Assembly (NCBI GenBank): GCA_036269075.1
Contig: DATASX010000120.1
Span: 1 to 64,000 of the forward strand
Length of the DNA stretch: 64,000 bases
Source of the DNA: Sporichthyaceae bacterium
GTDB taxonomy: Bacteria; Actinomycetota; Actinomycetes; Sporichthyales; Sporichthyaceae
Direction of reading: 5' to 3'
Shown: positions 44,776-52,469 of the stretch, piece by piece
Numbering within the stretch: position 1 is the first letter of the stretch
Layout: each line of letters starts with the position of its first letter
Notes under the pieces: generated by a model
Told to the model about the DNA's origin: nothing
What the model saw: the letters and a program-made list of their open reading frames with translations, nothing else
Database searches by the model: none
Position numbers and translations under genes: made by a program

Positions 44776-45031
44776 ACCGCCAAGTTCAGGCGAACTGAGC
44801 CACACACGCGACCAAGCACCACGTGCGGCCAGGAGCCCGAATCGGGAAAACGCTGTGGCACCAGATGCGCTGTGGCACCAGATCAACGGGAGAATCTGGT
44901 GCCGGAGCCGGGAACCCACCCTCTTGGGGTGAGTCGGCAGGATTACGAACCGGCCCGATTCCGCGGGTCCGACGAGTCGTGCCGTAGGGCGGTCTTCCCG
45001 TCCGAACCCGTCAGCTGACCCGGTAGGCGGT
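44776..45031 (+). ncRNA. c-di-AMP riboswitch (ydaO/yuaA type), enlarged
   Basis: The outer helix P1 is ACCGCC (44776-44781) with GGCGGT (45026-45031). The hallmark conserved parts are present: GGGAACCCA near 44910, TTGGGGTGAGTCGG at 44924-44937 and CGTCCGAACCCGTCAGCTGA followed by CCCGGTAGGCGG up to 45030. A short hairpin AGTTC-aggc-GAACT follows P1. Between it and the GGAGCCGGGAACCCA segment lie about 110 extra bases with their own hairpins and a tandem duplication. In actinobacteria this class usually shuts down cell-wall hydrolase genes when c-di-AMP is high, which fits the NlpC/P60 gene 25 bases downstream. Confidence 0.85.
44851..44883 (+). repeat. Tandem 17-base duplication inside the riboswitch
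   Basis: CGCTGTGGCACCAGAT occurs at 44851-44866 and again at 44868-44883. Each copy contains GGCACCAGAT, which can pair perfectly with ATCTGGTGCC at 44894-44903, so two alternative 10-bp helices are possible. Confidence 0.85.
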
Positions 45032-45056
45032 CCAAGGAACGGAGAGTTGCCCCGCC

Positions 45057-46073
45057 GTGGCTAACCACAAAGCTCCGCGACGCGCCCGATCACGGTGCGC
45101 TGTCGCGGTGAGCGTTGCACTCGCCGTGGGGCTGGTGGCTGCACCCTCCACCAGTCAGGCCGCGCACACCATCGACGTCACGCAGGCTCAGCGTGAGGTC
45201 GACGCCCTCTACCAGCAGGCTGAGCAGGCCACCGAGCGTTACGACGTCGCCCGCAACGCGATGCAGGACGCCGAGCGCGCCCTGGCCCAGGCCCAGAGCC
45301 GCGCCGGCGCGGCGCAGGGCACCGTGAGTCAGCTCCGCCGCACCGTCGGCGCGTTCGCCGCGTCGGCCTACCGCAACGGTGGCCTGGACCAGACTCTGCA
45401 GCTCGTGTTCTCCGAGGACCCATCGACGTTCCTGGACCGGATGGCCTCGCTCGACGCGCTGTCCTCCCGTGAGGCCGACGAGCTGCGCCAGGTGGTCCAG
45501 GCCCGCCAGGAGCTGTCCGCCAGCCAGGCCGCGGCCGCGCAGCAGTTGGCGATCGTCGACGCTCAGCGCCGCACGCTCGCGCTCCAGAAGGCGCTCATCG
45601 AGCAGAAGCTCCAGCAGGCGCAGGGTGTGCTCTCGCAGCTCAAGGCCGGCGACCGGGCGAAGCTGAACCGCGCCTCGCGCGACGACGACCCCCGGGTCCT
45701 GCTCGGCGCGCTGCCGGTGCCCACCAGCGCCCAGGCCGCCGCGGTGGTCTCGTTCGCGATGGCCCACCTCGGCGACCGCTACGTGTGGGCGGCAACCGGG
45801 CCGCACGCCTGGGACTGCTCCGGGCTGGCGATGATGGCCTGGCGCGCCGGCGGCGTCTCTCTGCCGCACTCCTCCGGCGAGCAGTTCGCCTCGACCCGCA
45901 GGGTCGCCATGGCCGACCTGCAGCCCGGCGACCTGGTGTTCTTCTACAGTCCGGTCAGCCACGTCGGGATCTACATCGGCAACGGGATGATGGTCCATGC
46001 GCCGAACCCGGGGCGTCGGGTCGAGGTCAAGCCGATCGATTACCTGCCGTTCGCGGGCGCTACCCGCCCCTGA
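45057..46073 (+). CDS. NlpC/P60 peptidoglycan endopeptidase, RipC-like
   Basis: A secreted 338-residue hydrolase. It has an N-terminal signal peptide (cleavage near SQAAHT), a long coiled coil (about 40-205) and a C-terminal NlpC/P60 domain with the catalytic Cys254 in HAWDCSGLAMMAW, His in SPVSHVGIYIGNG and a third polar site in MMVHAPNPG. Coiled-coil NlpC enzymes are often held inactive until bound by FtsEX; that is known for the RipC type. GTG 45057 follows the riboswitch and a purine-rich stretch. Rv2190c (RipC) holds this position in mycobacteria. Confidence 0.93.
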   Translation: MANHKAPRRARSRCAVAVSVALAVGLVAAPSTSQAAHTIDVTQAQREVDALYQQAEQATERYDVARNAMQDAERALAQAQSRAGAAQGTVSQLRRTVGAFAASAYRNGGLDQTLQLVFSEDPSTFLDRMASLDALSSREADELRQVVQARQELSASQAAAAQQLAIVDAQRRTLALQKALIEQKLQQAQGVLSQLKAGDRAKLNRASRDDDPRVLLGALPVPTSAQAAAVVSFAMAHLGDRYVWAATGPHAWDCSGLAMMAWRAGGVSLPHSSGEQFASTRRVAMADLQPGDLVFFYSPVSHVGIYIGNGMMVHAPNPGRRVEVKPIDYLPFAGATRP

Positions 46074-46113
46074 TCGGGTGCGCCAAAACGGCCGGGGCAG
46101 CAGCGCCGCAACG

Positions 46114-46119
46114 TACGAT
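46114..46119 (+). promoter_or_regulatory. Possible -10 box TACGAT
   Basis: TACGAT lies in the 117-bp gap after the NlpC gene, 71 bases before the next start. No convincing -35 is seen. Confidence 0.25.
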
Positions 46120-46190
46120 TTCGGAAATGTGCTCGCGAACGCATACGAGTCGGACGCTGTCCCTGTCCGGCCGACGCGTGACCCGGATCG

Positions 46191-47528
46191 GTGGCCGCCT
46201 TGGCTGAGCAGCGCCTGACCTCGCGTCGGCGGGTCGCGCTGGGCGTCGTGCTGGCGCTGGTGTGCCTGCTCGCGACCGTGGCCGTCGCGCGCCACTCGGC
46301 CGGCCGGGCGCTGGCCTCCGGCTCGCACGCGACGTTCGACCAGGCCGCCGTCACCCGCGAAGAGGGTCGCCAGGACACCGTCGGGCAGATGCTCACCCGG
46401 CGGGCCGACGCGCTCGTCGGCAAGAACCGGGCCGGATTCCTCGACACCGTCGAGGCCACCGACCCGCAGTTCCGCGGGATGCAGAGTGCCTGGTTCGACA
46501 ACCAGGCTGCCGTCCCGTTCGACAGCTGGACGTTCTCCCTCACCGACTCGGCGGCCGGGGCCGTCCCGGCGGTCGCGAAGGCACTCGTACACAAGCTCGC
46601 GGCCGGCTCGTTCACGTCGTCGGTCGAGGTCTCCTACCGGATCACCGGCTACGACAACGCGCCCCAGCGCTACGAGAAGATCCTGGTCTTCGTCCCGGAG
46701 CACGGGCGCTGGCTGATCGCCGGCACGTTCGACCCGACCGGCCAGACCCCGCACCGGGAGCTGTGGGACGTCGGCCGGGTGCAGGTGCTCACCGCCGCGC
46801 ACGGGATGGTGCTCGGCCTGGTGTCCACCGACGCGCTGCGGATGTACGCCGCCGAGATCGACCGCGAGGTCCCGCTCGTTGACGCGGTGTGGAAGCACCC
46901 GTGGTCGCACCAGGTGCTGATCGAGGTCACCCGTACCGAGGACGAGATGGCCACGCTGCTCGGCGGGGCGCCGTCGGCCTATCGACAGCTGGCCGCGGTC
47001 ACCCGGGGCGAACTGGGCACCGAGGAGGGCGCCTCGGCAGCGGACCGCATCATCGTGAACCCGAAGGCCTACGGCGAACTCTCCGACGTCGGCCGCCGGG
47101 TGATCATGGGCCACGAGATCACCCACGTCGCCGCTCGGGCCAGCACCCAGAGCTGGACGCCGCGCTGGCTGGCGGAAGGCATGGCCGACTTCGTCGGTTA
47201 CCGCGACAGCGGGCTGTCCACCGACGTGATCGCCCAGGAGTTGGCCGCCGACGTGCGGCGCGGCGTCCTGCCCGACGGCCTTCCCGAGGACAGCACGTTC
47301 GCGGCCACCGACCCGGAGCTGGCCCAGGCCTACGAGATGTCCTGGCTGGCCTGCCGGATGATCGCGGAGCGCTACGGCGGCCCGGACTCTCTGGTCGCGT
47401 TCTACCGGGCTGTCGGCGCCTCCGGCGGGCTCAGCGAGCTCTCGAAGGTCTTCACCGACGTCCTCGGGGTCACCCAGGCGCAGTTCACCGCGCAGTGGCG
47501 CGGCTACGTGCGCAACGAACTGGACTGA
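46191..47528 (+). CDS. Membrane-anchored zinc metallopeptidase-like protein (HExxH)
   Basis: A 445-residue protein with one N-terminal membrane helix (about 13-33), an NTF2-like region (about 60-190) and a C-terminal peptidase domain with GHEITHVAAR followed by WLAEGMADFVGY. That spacing gives the gluzincin pattern HExxH plus Glu, as in the MA-family peptidases. The active site would face outside. Substrate unknown. GTG 46191 is the most upstream start in frame; no strong ribosome site is visible. It follows the NlpC gene, so a cell-envelope role is likely. Confidence 0.8.
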   Translation: MAALAEQRLTSRRRVALGVVLALVCLLATVAVARHSAGRALASGSHATFDQAAVTREEGRQDTVGQMLTRRADALVGKNRAGFLDTVEATDPQFRGMQSAWFDNQAAVPFDSWTFSLTDSAAGAVPAVAKALVHKLAAGSFTSSVEVSYRITGYDNAPQRYEKILVFVPEHGRWLIAGTFDPTGQTPHRELWDVGRVQVLTAAHGMVLGLVSTDALRMYAAEIDREVPLVDAVWKHPWSHQVLIEVTRTEDEMATLLGGAPSAYRQLAAVTRGELGTEEGASAADRIIVNPKAYGELSDVGRRVIMGHEITHVAARASTQSWTPRWLAEGMADFVGYRDSGLSTDVIAQELAADVRRGVLPDGLPEDSTFAATDPELAQAYEMSWLACRMIAERYGGPDSLVAFYRAVGASGGLSELSKVFTDVLGVTQAQFTAQWRGYVRNELD

Positions 47529-47553
47529 GTTCGCCCGCGGGTCGGCTGATCGA

Positions 47554-47559
47554 GACAAT
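47554..47559 (+). promoter_or_regulatory. -10-like GACAAT at leaderless spacing before the M48 gene
   Basis: GACAAT is followed by six bases and GTG 47566. Confidence 0.35.
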
Positions 47560-47565
47560 CCACCA

Positions 47566-48930
47566 GTGTTGACCGACCGACCCGTCTCCGACCCGACGAC
47601 CGTCCCGCGGCGGCCCGCTGCTGTGGCGCTCGTGGTGCTCGTGATCGCCCTGGGCGTGCTGGTGGCCGTCATCACCCCGTGGCACCCGGTGCCGCGGGCG
47701 CCCGGTGGCGCGGTCCCGGTCGACATCCATCGCGACTTCACCCCGGCCGAGATCTCCCGCGAGGTCGCCTATCACCGGTGGCTCTGGTCTGCGGTGCTGG
47801 GCGGCACGGCCGCGACCCTGGTCGTGACCCTGCTGCTCGGGTTCACCCGCGCCGGTGCCCGGGTGGCCGAGTTCGTGGCCCGCCCGTTCGGCGGGCGGCG
47901 CTGGGCTCAGCTGGTGCTGGGCACGGTCGCGATCACCGCCGCGGGGCAGTTGGCGCTGCTGCCGTTCGACATGTGGCGCGAGCATCTGATGCGCGGCCAG
48001 GGAATCGTGATCGAGAGCTGGTCGGTCTACGCCACCGACTTCGCCACCTCGTACGCGTTCGGACTTGTCGGGACGTTGATCGGCCTGGCCGTGTTCTACG
48101 CACTGGCCCGCCGGGTCCGGCAGTGGTGGGCACTCGGGGCGGTTCTGGCGGCCGGTGCGGTGGCGGTGATCTCGTTCGCCTACCCGATCGTGGTGGCCCC
48201 GGCGTTCAACCACTTCCGTCCGATGCCGACCGGAGCGTTGCGCGACTCGCTGCTGGCGCTGGCGAAGTCCGACCACGTCGCGGTGTCCGGGGTCGAGATC
48301 GCCGACCAGTCCACGAAGTCGACGGCGATCAACGCCTACGTGGCCGGGATCGGCTCCAGCCGCCGCATCGTCGTCTACGACACGACACTGCGGCTGCTCA
48401 CCCCGGCGCAGGTGCGCTCGATCGTCGCCCATGAACTCGGGCACGCCAAGCGCAACGACGTCGCGTGGGGGACCGCCGAGGCCGCGCTGGGCGCGGGCGC
48501 CGCGATGTGCGCGTTGTTCCTGCTGCTGCGCTCCCGACGGGTGCGGCGCCGGGCTGGGATCACCGACGCGGGCGACCCGCGGTCGCTGGCGTTGGTGCTG
48601 GCGGTGCTGGCCGCGTTGGGCGCGCTCAGCACCCCCGCCGAGTTGTACCTGACCCGACGCATCGAGGCCCGCGCGGACATCCACGCGCTCGAGCTCACCC
48701 GGGACCCGGCGACGCTGATCTCGCTTCAGCAGCTGATCTCGGTGAACAACGACGCGGACCTCGACCCGCCGTGGCCCGAGGTCTGGTTCCACGGGGACCA
48801 CCCGACCGGCCCGCAGCGCATCGCGAACGCGCGGACCTGGGCCAAGGCGCACGGTGTGCCGGACACCGCCCCGGCGGGCGCGGGTTCCGCCGGCACCGCC
48901 TCGACCGACCCCACGCCCGGCCCGAGCTGA
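47566..48930 (+). CDS. M48-family membrane metallopeptidase (Ste24/CAAX type)
   Basis: A 454-residue protein with about six membrane helices, an N-terminal CAAX-protease-like region and the zinc site IVAHELGHAKRNDVAWG, with the third ligand Glu in RRIEARADIHALEL. NAYVAGIGSSRRIVVYDTTL precedes it, as in Ste24 proteases. It probably degrades membrane proteins or processes peptides at the membrane. A Thr/Pro/Gly-rich tail ends the protein. The next gene, a glycosyltransferase, starts two bases after the stop. Confidence 0.9.
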   Translation: MLTDRPVSDPTTVPRRPAAVALVVLVIALGVLVAVITPWHPVPRAPGGAVPVDIHRDFTPAEISREVAYHRWLWSAVLGGTAATLVVTLLLGFTRAGARVAEFVARPFGGRRWAQLVLGTVAITAAGQLALLPFDMWREHLMRGQGIVIESWSVYATDFATSYAFGLVGTLIGLAVFYALARRVRQWWALGAVLAAGAVAVISFAYPIVVAPAFNHFRPMPTGALRDSLLALAKSDHVAVSGVEIADQSTKSTAINAYVAGIGSSRRIVVYDTTLRLLTPAQVRSIVAHELGHAKRNDVAWGTAEAALGAGAAMCALFLLLRSRRVRRRAGITDAGDPRSLALVLAVLAALGALSTPAELYLTRRIEARADIHALELTRDPATLISLQQLISVNNDADLDPPWPEVWFHGDHPTGPQRIANARTWAKAHGVPDTAPAGAGSAGTASTDPTPGPS

Positions 48931-48932
48931 GG

Positions 48933-50060
48933 ATGGCCCGCACGTTGGTCGTCACCAACGACTTCCCGCCCCGGACCGGGGGCATCCAGTCGTTCGTCGC
49001 CGCCCTGGTGGCGCGGCAGGACCCGGACACGATCGTCGTATACGCACCGGCCTGGCCGGGCGCCGCACAGTTCGACGCCGCCGCGGCCTACCCGGTGGTC
49101 CGCCACCGCGGCGCGCTGATGCTGCCGGTGCCGACGGTGGCCGGGCACGCGGCCGAGCTGGTCCGCCGGTTCGGCGCGTCCACGGTGCTGTTCGGGGCAG
49201 CGGTCCCGCTGGGACTGCTGGCGCCGGGGCTGCGGGAGGCCGGGGTGCGCCGGGCCGTCGGGCTGACCCACGGCCACGAGGCGGCCTGGGCCCAGGCGCC
49301 CGGCGCGAACCGGGTGCTGCGGCGGGTCGCGGCCGACCTGGACGTGCTGACCTATCTAGGCCCGTTCACCGGCTCCCGGATCGCCCGCGCGCTGCGCCCG
49401 GCCGACCGGGCAAAGCTGGTCCGACTGCACCCCGGGGTGGACGCGCGGCGGTTCGCACCCGGCCCGGGTGCTGCCCGGCGTGCCGCGCTCGGCCTGGCCG
49501 GCCGCCCGGTCGTGGTCTGCGTGTCCCGGCTGGTGCCCCGTAAGGGCCAGGACACGCTGATCCGGGCGCTGCCCACGGTGCGCTCGGTGGTGCCGGACGC
49601 GTGCCTGCTGGTGGTCGGCAGCGGCCCCCACGAGTGGCGCCTGCGCGAACTGGCGGCCCGGACCGGCTTGGCCGAGCATGTGCGCTTCACCGGGGGAGTC
49701 TCGGACGCCGATCTGCCCGGGTACTACGGGGCCGGCGACGTGTTCGCGATGCCCTGCCGGACCCGGCGGCGGGGCTTGGAGGTCGAGGGCCTCGGCATGG
49801 TCTTCCTGGAGGCCTCGGCCTGCGGGCTCCCGGTGGTCGCCGGCGACTCCGGCGGGGCGCCGGAGGCCGTGATCGAGGGCCGCACCGGCACCGTCGTCGA
49901 CGGTCGCTCGGTGCCGGCGGTGGCTGCGGCGGTGACGCGGCTGCTCAGCGACCCTGCGCTGGTGGCCGAACAGGGCAGCGCCGGGCGGGACTGGGTCCTG
50001 GCCGAGTGGGGCTGGGCGGCCCAGGCCGCTCGGTTGGGGGAGCTGCTCGCCGGAGCTTGA
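48933..50060 (+). CDS. GT4 glycosyltransferase, PimB-like mannosyltransferase
   Basis: A 375-residue GT-B enzyme with the N-terminal VVTNDFPPRTGGIQSFVAAL, GLTHGHEAAWAQ, the donor-binding VCVSRLVPRKGQDTLIRAL and the catalytic EGLGMVFLEASACGLPVVAG (EX7E). This matches PimB (Rv2188c), which adds the second mannose to phosphatidylinositol mannosides on the inner face of the membrane, and the locus is the same. ATG 48933 is preceded by GAGG that overlaps the M48 stop codon region. It ends six bases before the convergent regulator gene. Confidence 0.88.
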   Translation: MARTLVVTNDFPPRTGGIQSFVAALVARQDPDTIVVYAPAWPGAAQFDAAAAYPVVRHRGALMLPVPTVAGHAAELVRRFGASTVLFGAAVPLGLLAPGLREAGVRRAVGLTHGHEAAWAQAPGANRVLRRVAADLDVLTYLGPFTGSRIARALRPADRAKLVRLHPGVDARRFAPGPGAARRAALGLAGRPVVVCVSRLVPRKGQDTLIRALPTVRSVVPDACLLVVGSGPHEWRLRELAARTGLAEHVRFTGGVSDADLPGYYGAGDVFAMPCRTRRRGLEVEGLGMVFLEASACGLPVVAGDSGGAPEAVIEGRTGTVVDGRSVPAVAAAVTRLLSDPALVAEQGSAGRDWVLAEWGWAAQAARLGELLAGA

Positions 50061-50066
50061 GGGCCT

Positions 50067-50705
50067 CTAGCGCGGGGTGTCGGAGCTGATCAGGCCCATG
50101 TCCAGCGCGGCACGCACTGCCTGCACCCGGTTCGCGGCGCCGAGCTTCTCGTAGACCTTCGAGATGTGCGTCTTGGTCGTCGACTCGCTGATGAACAGCT
50201 TCTTGGCGATCCCGGAGACGGCCAGCCCGTCGTAGAGCAGCTTCAGGACCTCCTTCTCGCGCGGGCTCAGGGCCGGACCCGACGGGGTCATCTTGCGCCG
50301 CATCGCGTCGGCGAGGTCGGCGGCGGAGAACGACGCAGGCGAGGCGGCCGCGTGCCGGGCGGCCGCGAGCACCTCCTCGGCCGGGGCGTCCTTGTTCACG
50401 AAGCTGGACGCGCCGGCTTCCAGCGCGCCGAACAACTGGTCGTCGCCCGCGTACATGGTGAGGATGACGATGCCCATGGTCTCGCCGGCCGCGCGGAGCT
50501 TCTTGACCGCGTCGAGGCCGTTCCCGTCGGGCAGCCGGACGTCCATGATCACGACCTCGGGACCGGTTGCCCGGATCACCGCGAGGGCCTCCGCGACCGA
50601 ACTGGCCTCGCCGACCACCTCGAAGTCCGGGTCGCGCTCGAACGCCCGTCGTAGGCCGTGCCGGATCAGCTCGTGATCGTCGACCAGAAGCACACTCGTC
50701 GTCAT
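50067..50705 (-). CDS. NarL/LuxR-family response regulator
   Basis: A 212-residue two-component regulator with a receiver domain (acidic pair in VLLVDDHELIRHG, phospho-Asp55 in VVIMDVRLPDGNG, Lys in SFVNKDAP) and a LuxR-type DNA-binding domain (LSPREKEVLKLLYDGLAVSG, ISESTTKTHISKVYEKLG). It overlaps its kinase gene by four bases (ATGA). Targets are not evident. Confidence 0.95.
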   Translation of the reverse strand: MTTSVLLVDDHELIRHGLRRAFERDPDFEVVGEASSVAEALAVIRATGPEVVIMDVRLPDGNGLDAVKKLRAAGETMGIVILTMYAGDDQLFGALEAGASSFVNKDAPAEEVLAAARHAAASPASFSAADLADAMRRKMTPSGPALSPREKEVLKLLYDGLAVSGIAKKLFISESTTKTHISKVYEKLGAANRVQAVRAALDMGLISSDTPR

Positions 50706-52408
50706 CGCGCCTTCTCCTCGTTGCGCCGGCGACCCTTACCGACGGATATCAGCTTTTCGTATTCCTCTTGATCAGCGGTGTGGGCCGCGCCGGTAAGACC
50801 GACACGTACCGCGACGTAAGTACCACGGGGCTGGCGCGGGCGTATCTCAAGGACAGCACGAGTCCGGGCGGCGCGTTCCCGCATCACCTCGAGCCCATAG
50901 CTGTCCTCCCGACCCTTACCCAAACCCCGACCGTCGTCCTCGATCACCAGTTCGGCATCCGGCGGGTGGACCCGGCAGGTCACCCAGAGATTGTCCGCCG
51001 CCGCGTGCTTGCGGGCGTTGTTGACCGCCTCCTGGGCGATCCGCAGCAGCTCGGCCTCGGTCTCGGCAGGCAACCGACGGCTGGACTCGTCCAGCGTCAG
51101 GTGGACGGTGAAACTGGACGTCGTCCCTATCATCCGCAGGTACTCCGACAGCGCGGCACCGAGCCCACCGTGCCGGTCGACGTCGGAGCGCAGGTCGAAG
51201 ATCGACAACCGGAGCTCACGCACGATCCGGGTCATCTCCTGCCGCAGCCCGGCCAGGTCGTCGACGATGTCCGGCTGCCCGGCGTCGCCGGCCACCGAGG
51301 AGATCTCGTCGACGATGTAGCCGAGCGAGGCAAGCTCCTGAGCGATGCCGTCGTGGATCTCCCGGGCCAGCCGGCGCCGCTCCTCGGCGGTGGCCAGCTC
51401 GCGGATCTGGTCGAACAGCAGACCGGTCTCCAGCCGCAGCGCGATCTCCTCGCACAGGGTCTCGATCTCGGCGACCAGCGTCGGGGGATAGGCCTCCGCC
51501 GCCTCGGTCTCCAGGCCGACCAGGCCGGTGATCCGATCGCCGATCCGGATCGGCACCACCAGCGCGCTGCCGGAGGCCAGGTCCGGCAGCACGGCGCGGT
51601 CGCGGGCGAACTTGTGGTCGGTGACCTGCGAGGCCTGCAGGGTCCAGGCGTCTGCGAACGGGCTCTGGCCGCCCAGGTCCAGCTCCCACTCCAGGCGGTC
51701 CCCACCGCGATGGGCCAGCGGGCTCAGCCGCTCGCCGTCGCCGCGCATGATCACCGCCACGGCACTGAACCGGGCGATGCGGCTGATGTCCTCGATCAGG
51801 GAGTCGGCGGTGGTCACGGGGTCGAGCGAGGCCGGCAGCTGCCGCGTGACGGTGTAGAGCTGGGACAGCAACGCGTGCGCCTCGGCGTAGGAGTTGGTCG
51901 CCGACTCCGTGGCGTCGTCCTGCAGTCGGCGCGCCCAGGCCGCGACCAGGCCGCCCATCAGCGCGATCACGGTCCACTGCGCCGCGGCGACGGTGTAGTC
52001 CTTGGTGTGCAGGTCGTTCTGGTTGGGCACCGCGATGCCGATCAACAACGCCGTGGCCGCGGTGCCGGCCGCGATCAGCGCGCCGGTCGACTGCGCGAGC
52101 AGACCGCCGGCGAACACCGGCGCCAACAGGTAGGGGAGCAGCGGGCTGACCTCGTGCCCGGTGGAGTGCACCGCGATGGCCCAGACGGCGATCTCGCCGG
52201 TCCGGCCGATCACCCCGGCCAGCGTCGTGCTCTCCAGGACGGTCACCGCCGCGCCGACCACACCCATCGCCGCGAGCCAGCTGAAGTCGCCGGAGGCGTT
52301 GTCGCCCAGCAGCGCCAGCACGGTGCAGCCGCCGAGCAGCAGCGCTCGCAGCGCGGCGGCAGGCAGTCCTGGGTTGCTCACCAGCAACCGCGCCATCCGC
52401 CCTGACAC
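50702..52408 (-). CDS. Sensor histidine kinase with GAF domain (HisKA_3 type)
   Basis: A 568-residue kinase with six or so N-terminal membrane helices (about 10-170), a GAF domain (about 210-350), the dimerisation/phospho-acceptor motif RRLAREIHDGIAQELASLGY with its His, and an HATPase domain (RIAQEAVNNARKHAAADN, VIEDDGRGLG). The start could be GTG 52426, GTG 52408 or ATG 52396; 52408 has AAGGTGG about five bases upstream. It is the partner of the NarL-type regulator and lies 61 bp after the receiver-like/coil/GAF gene. Confidence 0.93.
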   Translation of the reverse strand: MSGRMARLLVSNPGLPAAALRALLLGGCTVLALLGDNASGDFSWLAAMGVVGAAVTVLESTTLAGVIGRTGEIAVWAIAVHSTGHEVSPLLPYLLAPVFAGGLLAQSTGALIAAGTAATALLIGIAVPNQNDLHTKDYTVAAAQWTVIALMGGLVAAWARRLQDDATESATNSYAEAHALLSQLYTVTRQLPASLDPVTTADSLIEDISRIARFSAVAVIMRGDGERLSPLAHRGGDRLEWELDLGGQSPFADAWTLQASQVTDHKFARDRAVLPDLASGSALVVPIRIGDRITGLVGLETEAAEAYPPTLVAEIETLCEEIALRLETGLLFDQIRELATAEERRRLAREIHDGIAQELASLGYIVDEISSVAGDAGQPDIVDDLAGLRQEMTRIVRELRLSIFDLRSDVDRHGGLGAALSEYLRMIGTTSSFTVHLTLDESSRRLPAETEAELLRIAQEAVNNARKHAAADNLWVTCRVHPPDAELVIEDDGRGLGKGREDSYGLEVMRERAARTRAVLEIRPRQPRGTYVAVRVGLTGAAHTADQEEYEKLISVGKGRRRNEEKAR

Positions 52409-52469
52409 GAGGCCACCTTCGCACACACGAGCTTCGCGAGTCGGATTCGAGTCCCGCGCCTACCAGCGG

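Noticed and set aside
45090-47741. Minus-strand open frame of 883 codons
   Set aside because: It is antisense to the NlpC/P60 and metallopeptidase genes, which have clear motifs, signals and a riboswitch. The antisense translation has no family features.
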